From the NCBI RefSeq assembly GCF_041447285.1, contig NZ_JBGMEB010000019.1:1-64000 (forward strand): DNA of 64,000 nt. Reading direction: 5' to 3'. A model generated the notes under the pieces. It saw nothing but the letters and a program-made list of their open reading frames with translations, was not told the DNA's origin and did no database searches. Made by a program: the position numbers and the translations under genes. This document shows, in pieces, positions 23,392 through 32,271 of this stretch. Numbering within the stretch: the stretch's first letter is position 1; each line of letters opens with the position of its first letter. This stretch comes from Methanomethylovorans sp041447285 (lineage in GTDB: Archaea; Halobacteriota; Methanosarcinia; Methanosarcinales; Methanosarcinaceae).

Positions 23392-23766
23392 TTATTCAAT
23401 TATACTGGCCTCTTGGTCATCAACATTGTCTTTAGATAAATTCAATACCCATGCGGTTAGTTTTTCGCAAGATTCCGGCTGACATGCATCCCTGCAGCCT
23501 GCACAAGGTGAGAACATATCACCCGATAGCAACAGCTCAAAGCAGGGTTCTTCCTTGTGGGCAGCTTTAAGCAAGAAAGTCCTTGCTCCGTTGTCCACAG
23601 CAGACTCACGAGTAATCAGACCATCTTTTAGAAGTTTTGCAATGACCCTTGAACATTTACGGCTGTCGATATTCAGTTCCTTCCACAACTGGTTCTGAAA
23701 AACACCGTTTTCATGCTTTGCAATAACTTCCAGCGCTGTTTCTTCGATTTCCATGGCAACCAACAC
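23392..23766 (-). CDS. Winged-helix protein with C-terminal Cys motif
   Basis: 120-124 aa (ATG at 23766 or 23754). The N-terminal 70 residues form a winged helix (ENGVFQNQLWKELNIDSRKCSRVIAKLLKDGLI...). The C-terminal part has CAGCRDACQPESC, a likely metal-binding or redox cluster. This type of small Cys-tailed regulator is familiar from Methanosarcina-type genomes. It probably forms a cotranscribed unit with the LSm gene 26 bp upstream. Target genes unknown. Confidence 0.65.
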   Translation of the reverse strand: MLVAMEIEETALEVIAKHENGVFQNQLWKELNIDSRKCSRVIAKLLKDGLITRESAVDNGARTFLLKAAHKEEPCFELLLSGDMFSPCAGCRDACQPESCEKLTAWVLNLSKDNVDDQEASIIE

Positions 23767-23791
23767 TTGCTAGTAGAATCCTGCCCTATAA

Positions 23792-24016
23792 TTATTCTTC
23801 TGCAGGTGTAATAAGAATAATATTATTGCCGCGAAGAACCACAGAACCCAAGGACCTGAGCTTTTGGCCATTAGATACCTCTACAGTATCTACTAAGTGG
23901 AGGTTTAGATAGTCGTCTGCACTTTTGAGCAAACCCTCTAGAAGATGCAAGTCGCCTTTCATTTCAACCTGGACTCTCGATCCAACCAGTTTATGAACTC
24001 TCTTATTTGGGAACAA
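23792..24016 (-). CDS. LSm (Sm-like) RNA-binding protein
   Basis: 74 aa from a TTG at 24016 with a gtgagga ribosome-binding sequence. Sm1 motif region GSRVQVEMKGDLHLLEGLLKS and Sm2 motif VVLRGNNIILI are present, as is the conserved D-x-x-x-N-L pair (DDYLNLHL). Archaeal LSm proteins form rings that bind oligo-U RNA. The RNA-binding Arg-Gly of the Sm2 loop is retained. Confidence 0.85.
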   Translation of the reverse strand: MFPNKRVHKLVGSRVQVEMKGDLHLLEGLLKSADDYLNLHLVDTVEVSNGQKLRSLGSVVLRGNNIILITPAEE

Positions 24017-24129
24017 ATGGAATCCTCACTTCTAATTGATAAGATAAACCTGCCTGTCAAAGACAGGATCTAGGATGTTAAAAGTGTATTGTATCCTATT
24101 TAACAATAACGATTACCTCTGAAACAAAC

Positions 24130-24507
24130 TCAGATGTAACCCTGTATCTCACTATTCTCTCTGCTATTATCAGTCGGAGATTCGGATTTGATTTCACCCC
24201 TATTAGGTCTTGGTATAGGACCAAACATAGCCTCATATTCTTTCAGATGATGGTTCAACCATTTGGACAGCTCAAGAGCCGCAAGGGGTGAGAGAATTAC
24301 CTCTGTCTCAAGCCTGCGCTGGATTACCTGCACTCCATCCTCATCCATTCCCGGCTTGGGATTATCATTATAGAAACCTATTCTGAAATCATACGGGCTG
24401 TGGCCCCCCACGGCACCTATGGAATACACCTGCCTGCAATCTTCAGGTTTATAAAATTCTACCCTAAGTTTCTTCTGGTGTTTTCCTGCAATGTTATCCG
24501 TGCTCAT
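24130..24507 (-). CDS. DUF3467 family protein
   Basis: About 125 aa from the ATG at 24507 (MSTDNIAGKH), preceded by aaaaggagatc; an upstream ATG has no such site. The core VYSIGAVGGHSPYDFRIGFYND, then LSPLAALELSKWLNHHLKEYE, is typical of DUF3467, a small conserved protein of bacteria and archaea without known activity. The C-terminus is a disordered polar tail. Confidence 0.75.
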   Translation of the reverse strand: MSTDNIAGKHQKKLRVEFYKPEDCRQVYSIGAVGGHSPYDFRIGFYNDNPKPGMDEDGVQVIQRRLETEVILSPLAALELSKWLNHHLKEYEAMFGPIPRPNRGEIKSESPTDNSRENSEIQGYI

Positions 24508-24623
24508 TTTTAGATCTCCTTTTACTGGCACGTATTGTGTTAACATCACTTAAATAAGTACTGGAAACACAGTATACTGTCAAGAACAAAAAAGATATTA
24601 AAGAATATACCTTGAATACGATC

Positions 24624-25073
24624 ATGAAAATCTCACAAACATTCGGCCTCATTGCTATGGCAGCATTAATCATTATGCTTGTTGGAGGCGGCATAGTTAC
24701 CTTCCAACAAATGTTAACGCATGAAAATAAGTACAATATAAATTCTTCACAAGCCCAGATAATTCTGCTTAACGATAGCAACATATCCATGTACTATAAG
24801 ACTTTCTTCCATGTGCAGGACTGGAGAGTCAATAGAACTACCATTGCAAATGGAAGTATACACGATATGTACGGGAAAACTGTAACACCGAAAGAAGACG
24901 TATGGAAAGTAGAGATTATGGAAAGAACCTGCGCATGCGCTGGCATAAAACCCATCTATGTGATAGAAGGTTATGTATCCACAGAAACCGGGGAAGTATT
25001 TAATGTATCAACGAAAAAAGTCTCAGAGACTTCATACAACGCTTCCACATGCGCATCTACGACATGCCACTAA
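24624..25073 (+). CDS. Single-TM membrane protein
   Basis: 149 aa from the ATG at 24624 (a TTG lies at 24612). One N-terminal transmembrane helix (FGLIAMAALIIMLVGGGIV) and an outside domain with N-glycosylation sequons and a CACAG motif plus C-terminal CASTTCH. It directly precedes the thioredoxin/CcdA-like gene, so a role in extracytoplasmic thiol chemistry is possible. No family recognised. Confidence 0.55.
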   Translation: MKISQTFGLIAMAALIIMLVGGGIVTFQQMLTHENKYNINSSQAQIILLNDSNISMYYKTFFHVQDWRVNRTTIANGSIHDMYGKTVTPKEDVWKVEIMERTCACAGIKPIYVIEGYVSTETGEVFNVSTKKVSETSYNASTCASTTCH

Positions 25074-25083
25074 ACGGGCATTT

Positions 25084-26151
25084 GTGATAACGTGTAGCCT
25101 CCTGTTATTAATATTAGTTGTGAATGTAGGTGCTTGCGCTCTAAATACTACATCTGCTATTGCAGTTGACTATTTTTATGAAGAAGGCTGTCTGAAATGC
25201 CAGCAGGCATCGCCTGTAATAGAAAATGTAACAACTGCATATGGGAGTAATCTCACCTCTTACGAGATCATTTCTTCCTATGATCTTGCCAGGGGATATG
25301 GCGTATCTGTAGTTCCTGCGGTGGTAGTGGATAGAAAAAAAGTGATTACGTATAAAGATTATCAGGGAAATACCACAATTTTGAAAGAGCTGCTCAGCAA
25401 TGCTATTGTTTCTGCATCTGATAAAAATGTTACTACTAATATCTCAGAAGGCAAGGGCAGTGAAACCGTGAAATTTTCACCCTGTATAGTATTCATCGCA
25501 GGCCTGCTTGCAGGTTTTAATCCCTGCATTCTTGCAGTTATGGCTTTTCTGGCAACACTCATACTCGCATCCAGTGGAAAAAGAAAAGATATATTAAAAA
25601 TGGTTGTGGGCTTTTGCATCGGCATTTTTGTAGTATATATGACAGTGGGTCTGAGCATCCTGGGAACAGTACACATACTGCCTTCCCTTCAAATCGCGAT
25701 CACAACAGCAATGGTCGTTCTCATTTTCATACTGGGCGTCTGGCATATTTATGATGCATATCATCTACGGAAGTATTCCAGATCAACTTTCCATACCCCA
25801 AAAGCCATGATCGAGCTGCTCGAAAAAACATCAAAGAACAATATTCTGCTATTGTCCTGTGTTTCTGGAGGACTCTTCTCCCTTGTAAAAGCACCCTGTG
25901 TAGGAGCTATATATTTTTCCATTCTTGATATGCTGGCAGGCAGAACGGATCTTGCTCGTGGAGCTTTCTACCTTGCAGTATATAATTTAGGCGTGATTTT
26001 TCCGATCATCATTCTGGGAATTTTACTTGGATTTGGAATGAAACCGCAGACCATCACAAAACTCAAGGAGAGCAAGCGTGTGGAGATCAGGCTTTTCACA
26101 GGAATTATACTAATATTCCTTGCTCTGCTGCTGCATCTGCATATAATCTAA
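25084..26151 (+). CDS. Thioredoxin-CcdA/DsbD-like membrane protein
   Basis: About 355 aa if the GTG at 25084 is the start; ATG codons at 24973 and 25003 would overlap the upstream gene heavily. A signal anchor is followed by a thioredoxin-like domain with CLKC (FYEEGCLKCQQASP) and VVPAVVVD (cis-Pro region), then about six transmembrane helices with GFNPCILAV and VKAPCVGAIYF, the paired Cys of CcdA/DsbD transporters. It would pass electrons from the cytoplasm to outside thiols. Confidence 0.8.
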   Translation: MITCSLLLLILVVNVGACALNTTSAIAVDYFYEEGCLKCQQASPVIENVTTAYGSNLTSYEIISSYDLARGYGVSVVPAVVVDRKKVITYKDYQGNTTILKELLSNAIVSASDKNVTTNISEGKGSETVKFSPCIVFIAGLLAGFNPCILAVMAFLATLILASSGKRKDILKMVVGFCIGIFVVYMTVGLSILGTVHILPSLQIAITTAMVVLIFILGVWHIYDAYHLRKYSRSTFHTPKAMIELLEKTSKNNILLLSCVSGGLFSLVKAPCVGAIYFSILDMLAGRTDLARGAFYLAVYNLGVIFPIIILGILLGFGMKPQTITKLKESKRVEIRLFTGIILIFLALLLHLHII

Positions 26152-26157
26152 GCGAGG

Positions 26158-28635
26158 TTATCCCTCAACCTGCTGCTTCATTTCCCTGGCAGCACGTACT
26201 ATATCTTTTTTAGAATAGACCTTTGCTACCTTTTCAACGGCATCGAGATTGCGTACTACGTTGTCAAGATAACCCAATACATCACCAGGATAAGCAGTCA
26301 CACCGTACATGTCCTCAATTTTATGTACAATGCCTGCAGGATCATAACCTTCCATACGGATCTCCACGATCTTTGCAGAAAAACGGCGCTCTGCACATCC
26401 ACAATATGGGGAATCCTTGCATTTGCAGGTAAGGAAAGCCGCTGCAAATTCAAAGAGCTGATCCTGTATGTTCTGGTCAAGCTGAGAAATATTATCTCCC
26501 TCGAATATTATATCAAGGGAAGCACCCTGGAATACACGGGAAGGCACATTGATGTCCAGAGCTGTGGAGATCTGGGCTGCATATTTGAAGTAAACAGCAT
26601 CAAAGAACTCCAGATTAGTAATGATCTCAAGCGGATGCTTCCCTTTAAGTACCGCATCCCGTATAAGAAAAGCTGACGACACTGAAAGGAAATGGCCGGC
26701 TGCTATCTGTCCAAAAGGTGTGAGGGAAATAGTATTCTCTCTTTTTTCAAGGAATTTATAATGTATCAGCCGATTGAGAAGCTTTGTGAGTTCAAATGTA
26801 CCCAGCATACGCTTATGGATCGCTGAAAGATCCGCTTTGGAAGATGTCACAGCTGCTGATGCCAGTATCTCTTCCATCTGTTGATCCTCGCCATAATCAA
26901 AGGAAGATGGCAGCATATTACCCTTAAGTAATCTTATGGCAACAGCATCTTCTGTTTCTGTCTGCTCGCTGGAATAGCGCTTATTTGGTGTTGCCAGCAG
27001 CACTACAACACCCCTGTCATGATAATCCGGACGTCCGGCACGTCCCAGCATCTGCATGAAACCTTGCATATTGAGCCACTCGATACCCATGGCAAGGGAT
27101 TCGAATATTACCTGTGATGCCGGGAAATCCACTCCTGCTGCAAGGGCGGCAGTTGTTACTACCACTGGTAACTTTCCTTTCAGGAAACGCTCTTCCACGG
27201 ATTTTCTCACAGATTGTGTAAGACCTGCATGGTAAGGTGCAGAGACCATTGGCAATGCTTCTGATATGCTGTGGCAATTGCGTCTGGAATTGGTAAAAAT
27301 AATTGTCTGACCTTTATGCCCTTTTGTGGACGTTCTGGAAAATTCCTCCCTTACCAGCCGGGTCATAAGCTTCAGCTTGTCATGTTCCTCACAGAAAATG
27401 AGATGACGTTCAATGGGAACAGGCCGATATTCATACTCCACCAATGTCGCATCCAGCTTTTGAGCCAGAGCAAGCGGCTCGGCTACTGTGGCAGAAAGGT
27501 ATATGAATTGGGCAGCAGGAGCAATATATTTCAACCGTCCAATTACACCGTCTACCCTATGGCCACGTTCACTATCTTCTAATGTGTGTACCTCATCTAT
27601 GACCACAGTACCGATCTTACCCAGCAGGTCAGCATCTCCGGACCTGAGGATGAAATCAAGGCCTTCGTAAGTTCCGACAATAATGTCAGAATCCAGCGTC
27701 CTGCGCATCTTGAGCGTAGATGACGTACGAATACGGGCACTGCCTATACGTATAGAAGTTGTAAGACCCAATAATCCGTACTTATCAGTAAACTGATCAT
27801 ACTTCTGGTTTGCAAGGGCCACCAGAGGTACCAGATACAACATCTTCCCTTTTTTTCGTAATATGTTCTCTATACCTGCAAGCTCCCCAATCAATGTTTT
27901 ACCGGTAGCCGTTACTGAAGTAACAAGCTGATGTTTTCCTTTGAAAAGGCCTAGATCCACTGAAATTGCCTGTACAGGAAGTAATTCCTCTGATTTTTTC
28001 AACAATATATCTTTAAAGTTTTTTGATATTGGAAGATCTGCTATCTTCATGGTCCTGGCGTCAATGGAAGCCTGTACCGTATCGAATCTGGTAAGTTCCT
28101 GATCAAGGCCTTGCGGATCAAGTGAACCTACCGTTCTGTCAAAATCCCTTGTTTGTAAAAGCATCTCTTCAATGCGCTGTTTTGCTTCCTCGCTATAATG
28201 GGAATAAGGTGCATTGAGGACTCTGGAAAGTTCTTCTTTGGCGCATTCCTCACAAATCTTCTGTGAATGATATTGTATCGACCTTCTGTTCAGGAAATTA
28301 AATCTGCGTTTTAGCATGCAAAAACGACAGACATTAACAAACTCCGCTTCCAGCTGGAAACCTTTTAACATATCTAAGAAAACGGCAGCAGAGATATCAT
28401 TACCACCTTTTGCGATCATGATACGATCGGCCATACGTAACAGATCTACAAAATCTGCAGGTGTCATGTATTCTTCCTTTCCATCCCTGAGCACCCTGAA
28501 CTTATGGGGCCTCGGACCTGCAGGAGTTTTAGTCAGGATCAATTCCCCGGTAAAAAGAGGTAATTTTTTGCCTCCTTTAATGACAAATACAAATAATTTA
28601 GTGTTTTCGGGATTTATAAGGAGCCATAAAGTCAT
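26158..28635 (-). CDS. DUF5814/DEAD-box superfamily 2 helicase
   Basis: About 825 aa from the ATG at 28635; the upstream extension to 28713 is not convincing. N-terminal DUF5814-type region with a four-Cys cluster (CRFC ... CEEC, about residues 105-145). Helicase core: ATGKT (motif I), DEVHTLE (II), SATV (III), TNSRR (IV), and QMLGRAGRPDY (VI). The order is that of Hel308/Ski2-like archaeal helicases. The C-terminus has a second Cys motif (CKCKDSPYCGC). Likely involved in DNA or RNA remodelling; the substrate is unknown. Confidence 0.85.
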   Translation of the reverse strand: MTLWLLINPENTKLFVFVIKGGKKLPLFTGELILTKTPAGPRPHKFRVLRDGKEEYMTPADFVDLLRMADRIMIAKGGNDISAAVFLDMLKGFQLEAEFVNVCRFCMLKRRFNFLNRRSIQYHSQKICEECAKEELSRVLNAPYSHYSEEAKQRIEEMLLQTRDFDRTVGSLDPQGLDQELTRFDTVQASIDARTMKIADLPISKNFKDILLKKSEELLPVQAISVDLGLFKGKHQLVTSVTATGKTLIGELAGIENILRKKGKMLYLVPLVALANQKYDQFTDKYGLLGLTTSIRIGSARIRTSSTLKMRRTLDSDIIVGTYEGLDFILRSGDADLLGKIGTVVIDEVHTLEDSERGHRVDGVIGRLKYIAPAAQFIYLSATVAEPLALAQKLDATLVEYEYRPVPIERHLIFCEEHDKLKLMTRLVREEFSRTSTKGHKGQTIIFTNSRRNCHSISEALPMVSAPYHAGLTQSVRKSVEERFLKGKLPVVVTTAALAAGVDFPASQVIFESLAMGIEWLNMQGFMQMLGRAGRPDYHDRGVVVLLATPNKRYSSEQTETEDAVAIRLLKGNMLPSSFDYGEDQQMEEILASAAVTSSKADLSAIHKRMLGTFELTKLLNRLIHYKFLEKRENTISLTPFGQIAAGHFLSVSSAFLIRDAVLKGKHPLEIITNLEFFDAVYFKYAAQISTALDINVPSRVFQGASLDIIFEGDNISQLDQNIQDQLFEFAAAFLTCKCKDSPYCGCAERRFSAKIVEIRMEGYDPAGIVHKIEDMYGVTAYPGDVLGYLDNVVRNLDAVEKVAKVYSKKDIVRAAREMKQQVEG

Positions 28636-28784
28636 TATCCAGCTGAATTGGAGAGAAGGTATAAGTAATGTATGCTTGATCTTGATTGGCCGGAAAAGGT
28701 TAAATATATTCATAATAAACTATAGTGATTAAAAATATACTTTAATAGTATAGAGGGATATTCCGGATAGAGGAGGAAAATAGC

Positions 28785-29639
28785 ATGTTAGGGACTTCGA
28801 AGTCTGCAGAAATGCAGCAAAACATTACTGAAGAAGATGCATCTAATACCTACAAAGATGCCCACAGTCTCTATGATACAATCCGGGAAAGCATACCTCA
28901 AGGAAATAAATCAGTTGCTGAGAATATTACAACTCCCAGCATATCAAACACAGGTATTTCAGTTCTGGACAGGAGCATAGGAGGAGGTCTTCCTTGTGGT
29001 TCAATGATCTATGTTGCAGCCGACCCTTCCGGCATGGCTGAGATCTTCCTATACCAATTCACACAATCAAGAAAGACATATTATTTCACTACTGGCCGCA
29101 GGCCTAAATATGTACTCAGGGACATACTTAACCTTAACTTTGATATAAGGAATATAATTTTTATCGACGTTTATAGCGAGTATTACCTTACGCCTTCAGG
29201 CGAAATGGTAGACAATGTAGGAAATGACTATGCAGATACTAAGCTGCTTGAGTTCGTGGAATATAACCTGAAAAACATCAGGAATGAGGCTCAGGAAGGA
29301 GATATTAACCTTGTTTTTGACAATTTCTCATTCTTCATGAACCTGAATGTGAACCCAGGACTGCTTAGAAGAATGATGAACCTCATATACGAAGTAACAA
29401 AGGAAACAAGTGCACTTACATACCTCTATGGATTACAAGGAAGCCATCCAGAAAACATAGAAAATGAGATCCTTAATTCTGCAGATGTGATTTTTGAGAT
29501 CTCTCTGGATAGAGGAGCCGATAAGCTGGTTAACAAGCTTGCTATCCCTAAGATGAGAGGCATGCTGCCAACTCCTGAGGTCATCAAGTTCAAGATCTGC
29601 GATGGGGTTCAGATTGACACATCCAAAGATATTGCATGA
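28785..29639 (+). CDS. KaiC/RadA-like protein lacking the P-loop
   Basis: 284 aa, start supported by gaggaggaaaatagc. The core LDRSIGGGLPCGSMIYVAAD begins as in RadA/KaiC family ATPases, but the P-loop reads DPSGMAE in place of GxGKT/S, so ATP binding is probably lost. The strands NIIFIDVY and INLVFDNFSFFM fit Walker B-like positions. Such degenerate RecA-fold proteins are conserved in methanogens. A regulatory or scaffolding role is more likely than recombination. Confidence 0.75.
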   Translation: MLGTSKSAEMQQNITEEDASNTYKDAHSLYDTIRESIPQGNKSVAENITTPSISNTGISVLDRSIGGGLPCGSMIYVAADPSGMAEIFLYQFTQSRKTYYFTTGRRPKYVLRDILNLNFDIRNIIFIDVYSEYYLTPSGEMVDNVGNDYADTKLLEFVEYNLKNIRNEAQEGDINLVFDNFSFFMNLNVNPGLLRRMMNLIYEVTKETSALTYLYGLQGSHPENIENEILNSADVIFEISLDRGADKLVNKLAIPKMRGMLPTPEVIKFKICDGVQIDTSKDIA

Positions 29640-29649
29640 AAAAATAAGA

Positions 29650-30453
29650 TCAAAGAGTTCCATCCTCTATTGCATTGTTGCAGTGGCATTTTCTCTTTGA
29701 GGGCATACCCGATGCAATTGAACGCAACAATTCAAAAATGAACTCCTTTCTGGTAGCAAGTGTGTCCAGTACCTCAGTTGCTGTCGGTCTGGCACTTTCA
29801 ATACCAGAGGCCATATTTGTTACAAGACATAAAGATGCATAACAGAGCTGCATCTCTTTGGCAAGTACTACCTCAGGTACACCGGTCATACCCACAACAT
29901 CAGCGAAATTACTCAACATGCGTATCTCAGCTTTAGTCTCGAACCTGGGACCTTCAGTACAGGCATAAATCACATCACCTGTCTCAACTCCTTTTTCTTT
30001 CAGAATGGACCTTATCAGCGACCGAAGCTGGGGACAATAGGGTTCTGACATATCTACATGTACAGTCTCATTTTCAAAAAAAGTAGAGGGACGCTTGGAA
30101 GTGAAGTCTATAAAATCATAAGGTAATACTATACTTCCGATGGTGTGCCCATGCATTGTACCCACCGAGTTGATAGATATCACCCTTGAAATCCCTAATT
30201 GCTTTATTGCCATAATAAGGCCATGATAATTGATCTTGTGAGGTGGAACATGGCCGGTATCTCCTGCATGCCGTGGGATAAACAATATGTTACGGCTTTC
30301 CATTTTGACCACGGACGCCTCTATAACACCAAAGTCGGTTTTTACTGTGATCGAGGATTGGCCATCAAGATGAGAGAAACCCACACCACCTATGACAGCA
30401 AAGGAAAAATCTACATTAGTAATGCATTCTTGATCTGATGTATTTCTAGCCAT
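29650..30453 (-). CDS. S-methyl-5'-thioadenosine/inosine phosphorylase
   Basis: 267 aa. Family features: AVIGGVGF at the N-terminus, PRHAGDTGHVPPHKINY (phosphate/substrate loop), ACTEGPRFETKAEIRML and VVGMTGVPEVVLAKE. In methanogens this enzyme usually acts on methylthioinosine after deamination in methionine salvage, so base preference (adenosine or inosine) remains open. The C-terminal 20 residues are a Lys/Cys-rich tail. It follows the DUF373 gene after 5 bp, so they are cotranscribed. Confidence 0.88.
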   Translation of the reverse strand: MARNTSDQECITNVDFSFAVIGGVGFSHLDGQSSITVKTDFGVIEASVVKMESRNILFIPRHAGDTGHVPPHKINYHGLIMAIKQLGISRVISINSVGTMHGHTIGSIVLPYDFIDFTSKRPSTFFENETVHVDMSEPYCPQLRSLIRSILKEKGVETGDVIYACTEGPRFETKAEIRMLSNFADVVGMTGVPEVVLAKEMQLCYASLCLVTNMASGIESARPTATEVLDTLATRKEFIFELLRSIASGMPSKRKCHCNNAIEDGTL

Positions 30454-30458
30454 GGTAT

Positions 30459-31544
30459 TTACTCCTTGGATGGCTTGATAGCTATCCTGATACCTGCAAG
30501 AGCTATAATGATAGCCAAGACTATGGAATAAATGAAGTACTGAAGTCCTGTAACAATTGAAAGCTGAGCGCCTTCAATAGCAGGGTTGAATGCAAGTATG
30601 TACGTAGTTGCTCCCCAGAATAGCAGCCCTATGGAAAAGGCATAGAACGAAGAGGATATAAGCTTCAGACTAAACTGCCCATGCAAGTATTTATCCATCA
30701 TACGACCGAAATTGATAATGATCACAGCTAATACCAGCCACCATATGGAACTATGTATGAACACAGTAGTCAGCGGAACCAAACCATGGTACCATATTCC
30801 ACCATGAGTGTAATACTGCCATAAGCGTACGAATCCTTGCACGAAAGCAACAAAAACAATTAATAAAGCTGCAGTATGAGTTACAGCAATTAATCTGCCT
30901 GTATGGAAAGCATCTTTGACTTTGTTCCATAAAACTGTGACAGTATCACCAAAGCCACGGTATAGCATATACAGGCCAACAGCGGCAAGAATACCGATTA
31001 TAGCTCCTTCTGGATAATTCGCCAAAAGGAAGATAGAATATATGAGAGATGCAAGTCCAAGTGGTACAAAGAACGTCTGAGATATCTTAGGGTCATTAAA
31101 AGCATGCTTGAGCACATAATAAGTACTTTCAAGATTCTCACTCTGTATAATGACTATACGTTTAACAGAATTGATCTTTATCCGGGATTGGACTATAGGG
31201 AGAAGAGTTTCATCCTCTGCTCCATCTGAAATGAAAATAGCGTTAGAAGCATGATATTTTGCCAGGACTTCATCAAGCTGCTGAGAGATCTTCTGATCAG
31301 AGGTGATACCAACCTTCTTATCGCCAGCAAAAGTTACAAGCTCAGCTTCATGTCCCTTTGCGCGAAGTTCATCCAGTACTTTAACGCCGCCAAAGATGGT
31401 ATTGGAATCCGAATCTTCAGGATCGGCTATGGACAAAGCAACAGCTGCTTTGATATTTTCTTCTCTTCCTATTATGGGACTTGATACCTTTGCCTTTTCA
31501 CCCAGATCGTTGTCCCTGTCTATGCAAATGACCAGTGTATCCAT
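30459..31544 (-). CDS. DUF373 membrane protein
   Basis: 361 aa. The soluble N-terminal domain starts TLVICIDRDNDLG and continues with AVALSIADPEDSD and AIFISDGAEDE, characteristic of the archaeal DUF373 family. About six transmembrane helices follow from residue 155. Function unknown; the acidic motifs suggest metal or nucleotide handling. It leads a two-gene unit with the phosphorylase. Confidence 0.85.
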   Translation of the reverse strand: MDTLVICIDRDNDLGEKAKVSSPIIGREENIKAAVALSIADPEDSDSNTIFGGVKVLDELRAKGHEAELVTFAGDKKVGITSDQKISQQLDEVLAKYHASNAIFISDGAEDETLLPIVQSRIKINSVKRIVIIQSENLESTYYVLKHAFNDPKISQTFFVPLGLASLIYSIFLLANYPEGAIIGILAAVGLYMLYRGFGDTVTVLWNKVKDAFHTGRLIAVTHTAALLIVFVAFVQGFVRLWQYYTHGGIWYHGLVPLTTVFIHSSIWWLVLAVIIINFGRMMDKYLHGQFSLKLISSSFYAFSIGLLFWGATTYILAFNPAIEGAQLSIVTGLQYFIYSIVLAIIIALAGIRIAIKPSKE

Positions 31545-31619
31545 GAAACCTTATTCCTAATTGCTGAACAAAATATAAATAAGTTCTCATGAAAATCGGC
31601 ATCATGGAACAGTCTGTGT

Positions 31620-32255
31620 TCAAAAACAGATCCCTAACGAAGAAATAAGCCTACGGGCCCATTTTAATTTTTTCTTTTTGAACATGGATACTAACGGATC
31701 ATCAAAAAAGAAACCTGCAAGACTAATAGTTCCTGCACCAAACTCATAGGCCACATGCACAGCCCGGTCTCCGTCAGTAAAACCGCCAAAATTGAAAACG
31801 TGTTCCAGTGGAGCAGCCTGTGTGGAGCCTATTATATTCTGCAAAAGCGGGACATACTTGAGAAGCCTACCCTTGTTGTCACCATGAGCGTGGACAACTA
31901 CAAGAGAACCATGCTTTGAAGCTTCTATCTCACGCTCTACGTCCCCATCCAGATCTGTAACTATAACATCCGGTATCCTGCCAGCATCCATTACAACAGC
32001 TGCTGCACCATCTGCTGCAATTACCACGTATCTTTCAAGGTCTAACCTATCAAGATCATCAGCAAGGGTAGGAGCATTACCACAAACAAGAATTTCTTTA
32101 CCGTATATTACTTTTTTTAGAGCATCAGGTCCTGGAGAATGTATTTTGTCCAGCATCTGTGAGAGAAGAAGAGCTGCTCGCTCATCTTCTTCCCTGCTGA
32201 AACCAAAGTCTTGTAATATTTCTCTGTATACAGGTTCCCAGACTGCGAAATCCAT
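31620..32255 (-). CDS. mptE: 6-hydroxymethylpterin pyrophosphokinase MptE
   Basis: About 211 aa from the ATG at 32255 (MDFAVWEPVYREILQDFG), 16 bp after the IleRS stop; the upstream extension overlaps IleRS. Motifs ILVCGNAPTLADDL, VIAADGAAAVV and PDVIVTDLDGD are those of archaeal MptE (DUF115), which activates 6-hydroxymethyl-7,8-dihydropterin for methanopterin synthesis. Its place next to a tRNA synthetase is probably incidental. Confidence 0.88.
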   Translation of the reverse strand: MDFAVWEPVYREILQDFGFSREEDERAALLLSQMLDKIHSPGPDALKKVIYGKEILVCGNAPTLADDLDRLDLERYVVIAADGAAAVVMDAGRIPDVIVTDLDGDVEREIEASKHGSLVVVHAHGDNKGRLLKYVPLLQNIIGSTQAAPLEHVFNFGGFTDGDRAVHVAYEFGAGTISLAGFFFDDPLVSMFKKKKLKWARRLISSLGICF

Positions 32256-32271
32256 AGTTTTCCCTGCAAGC

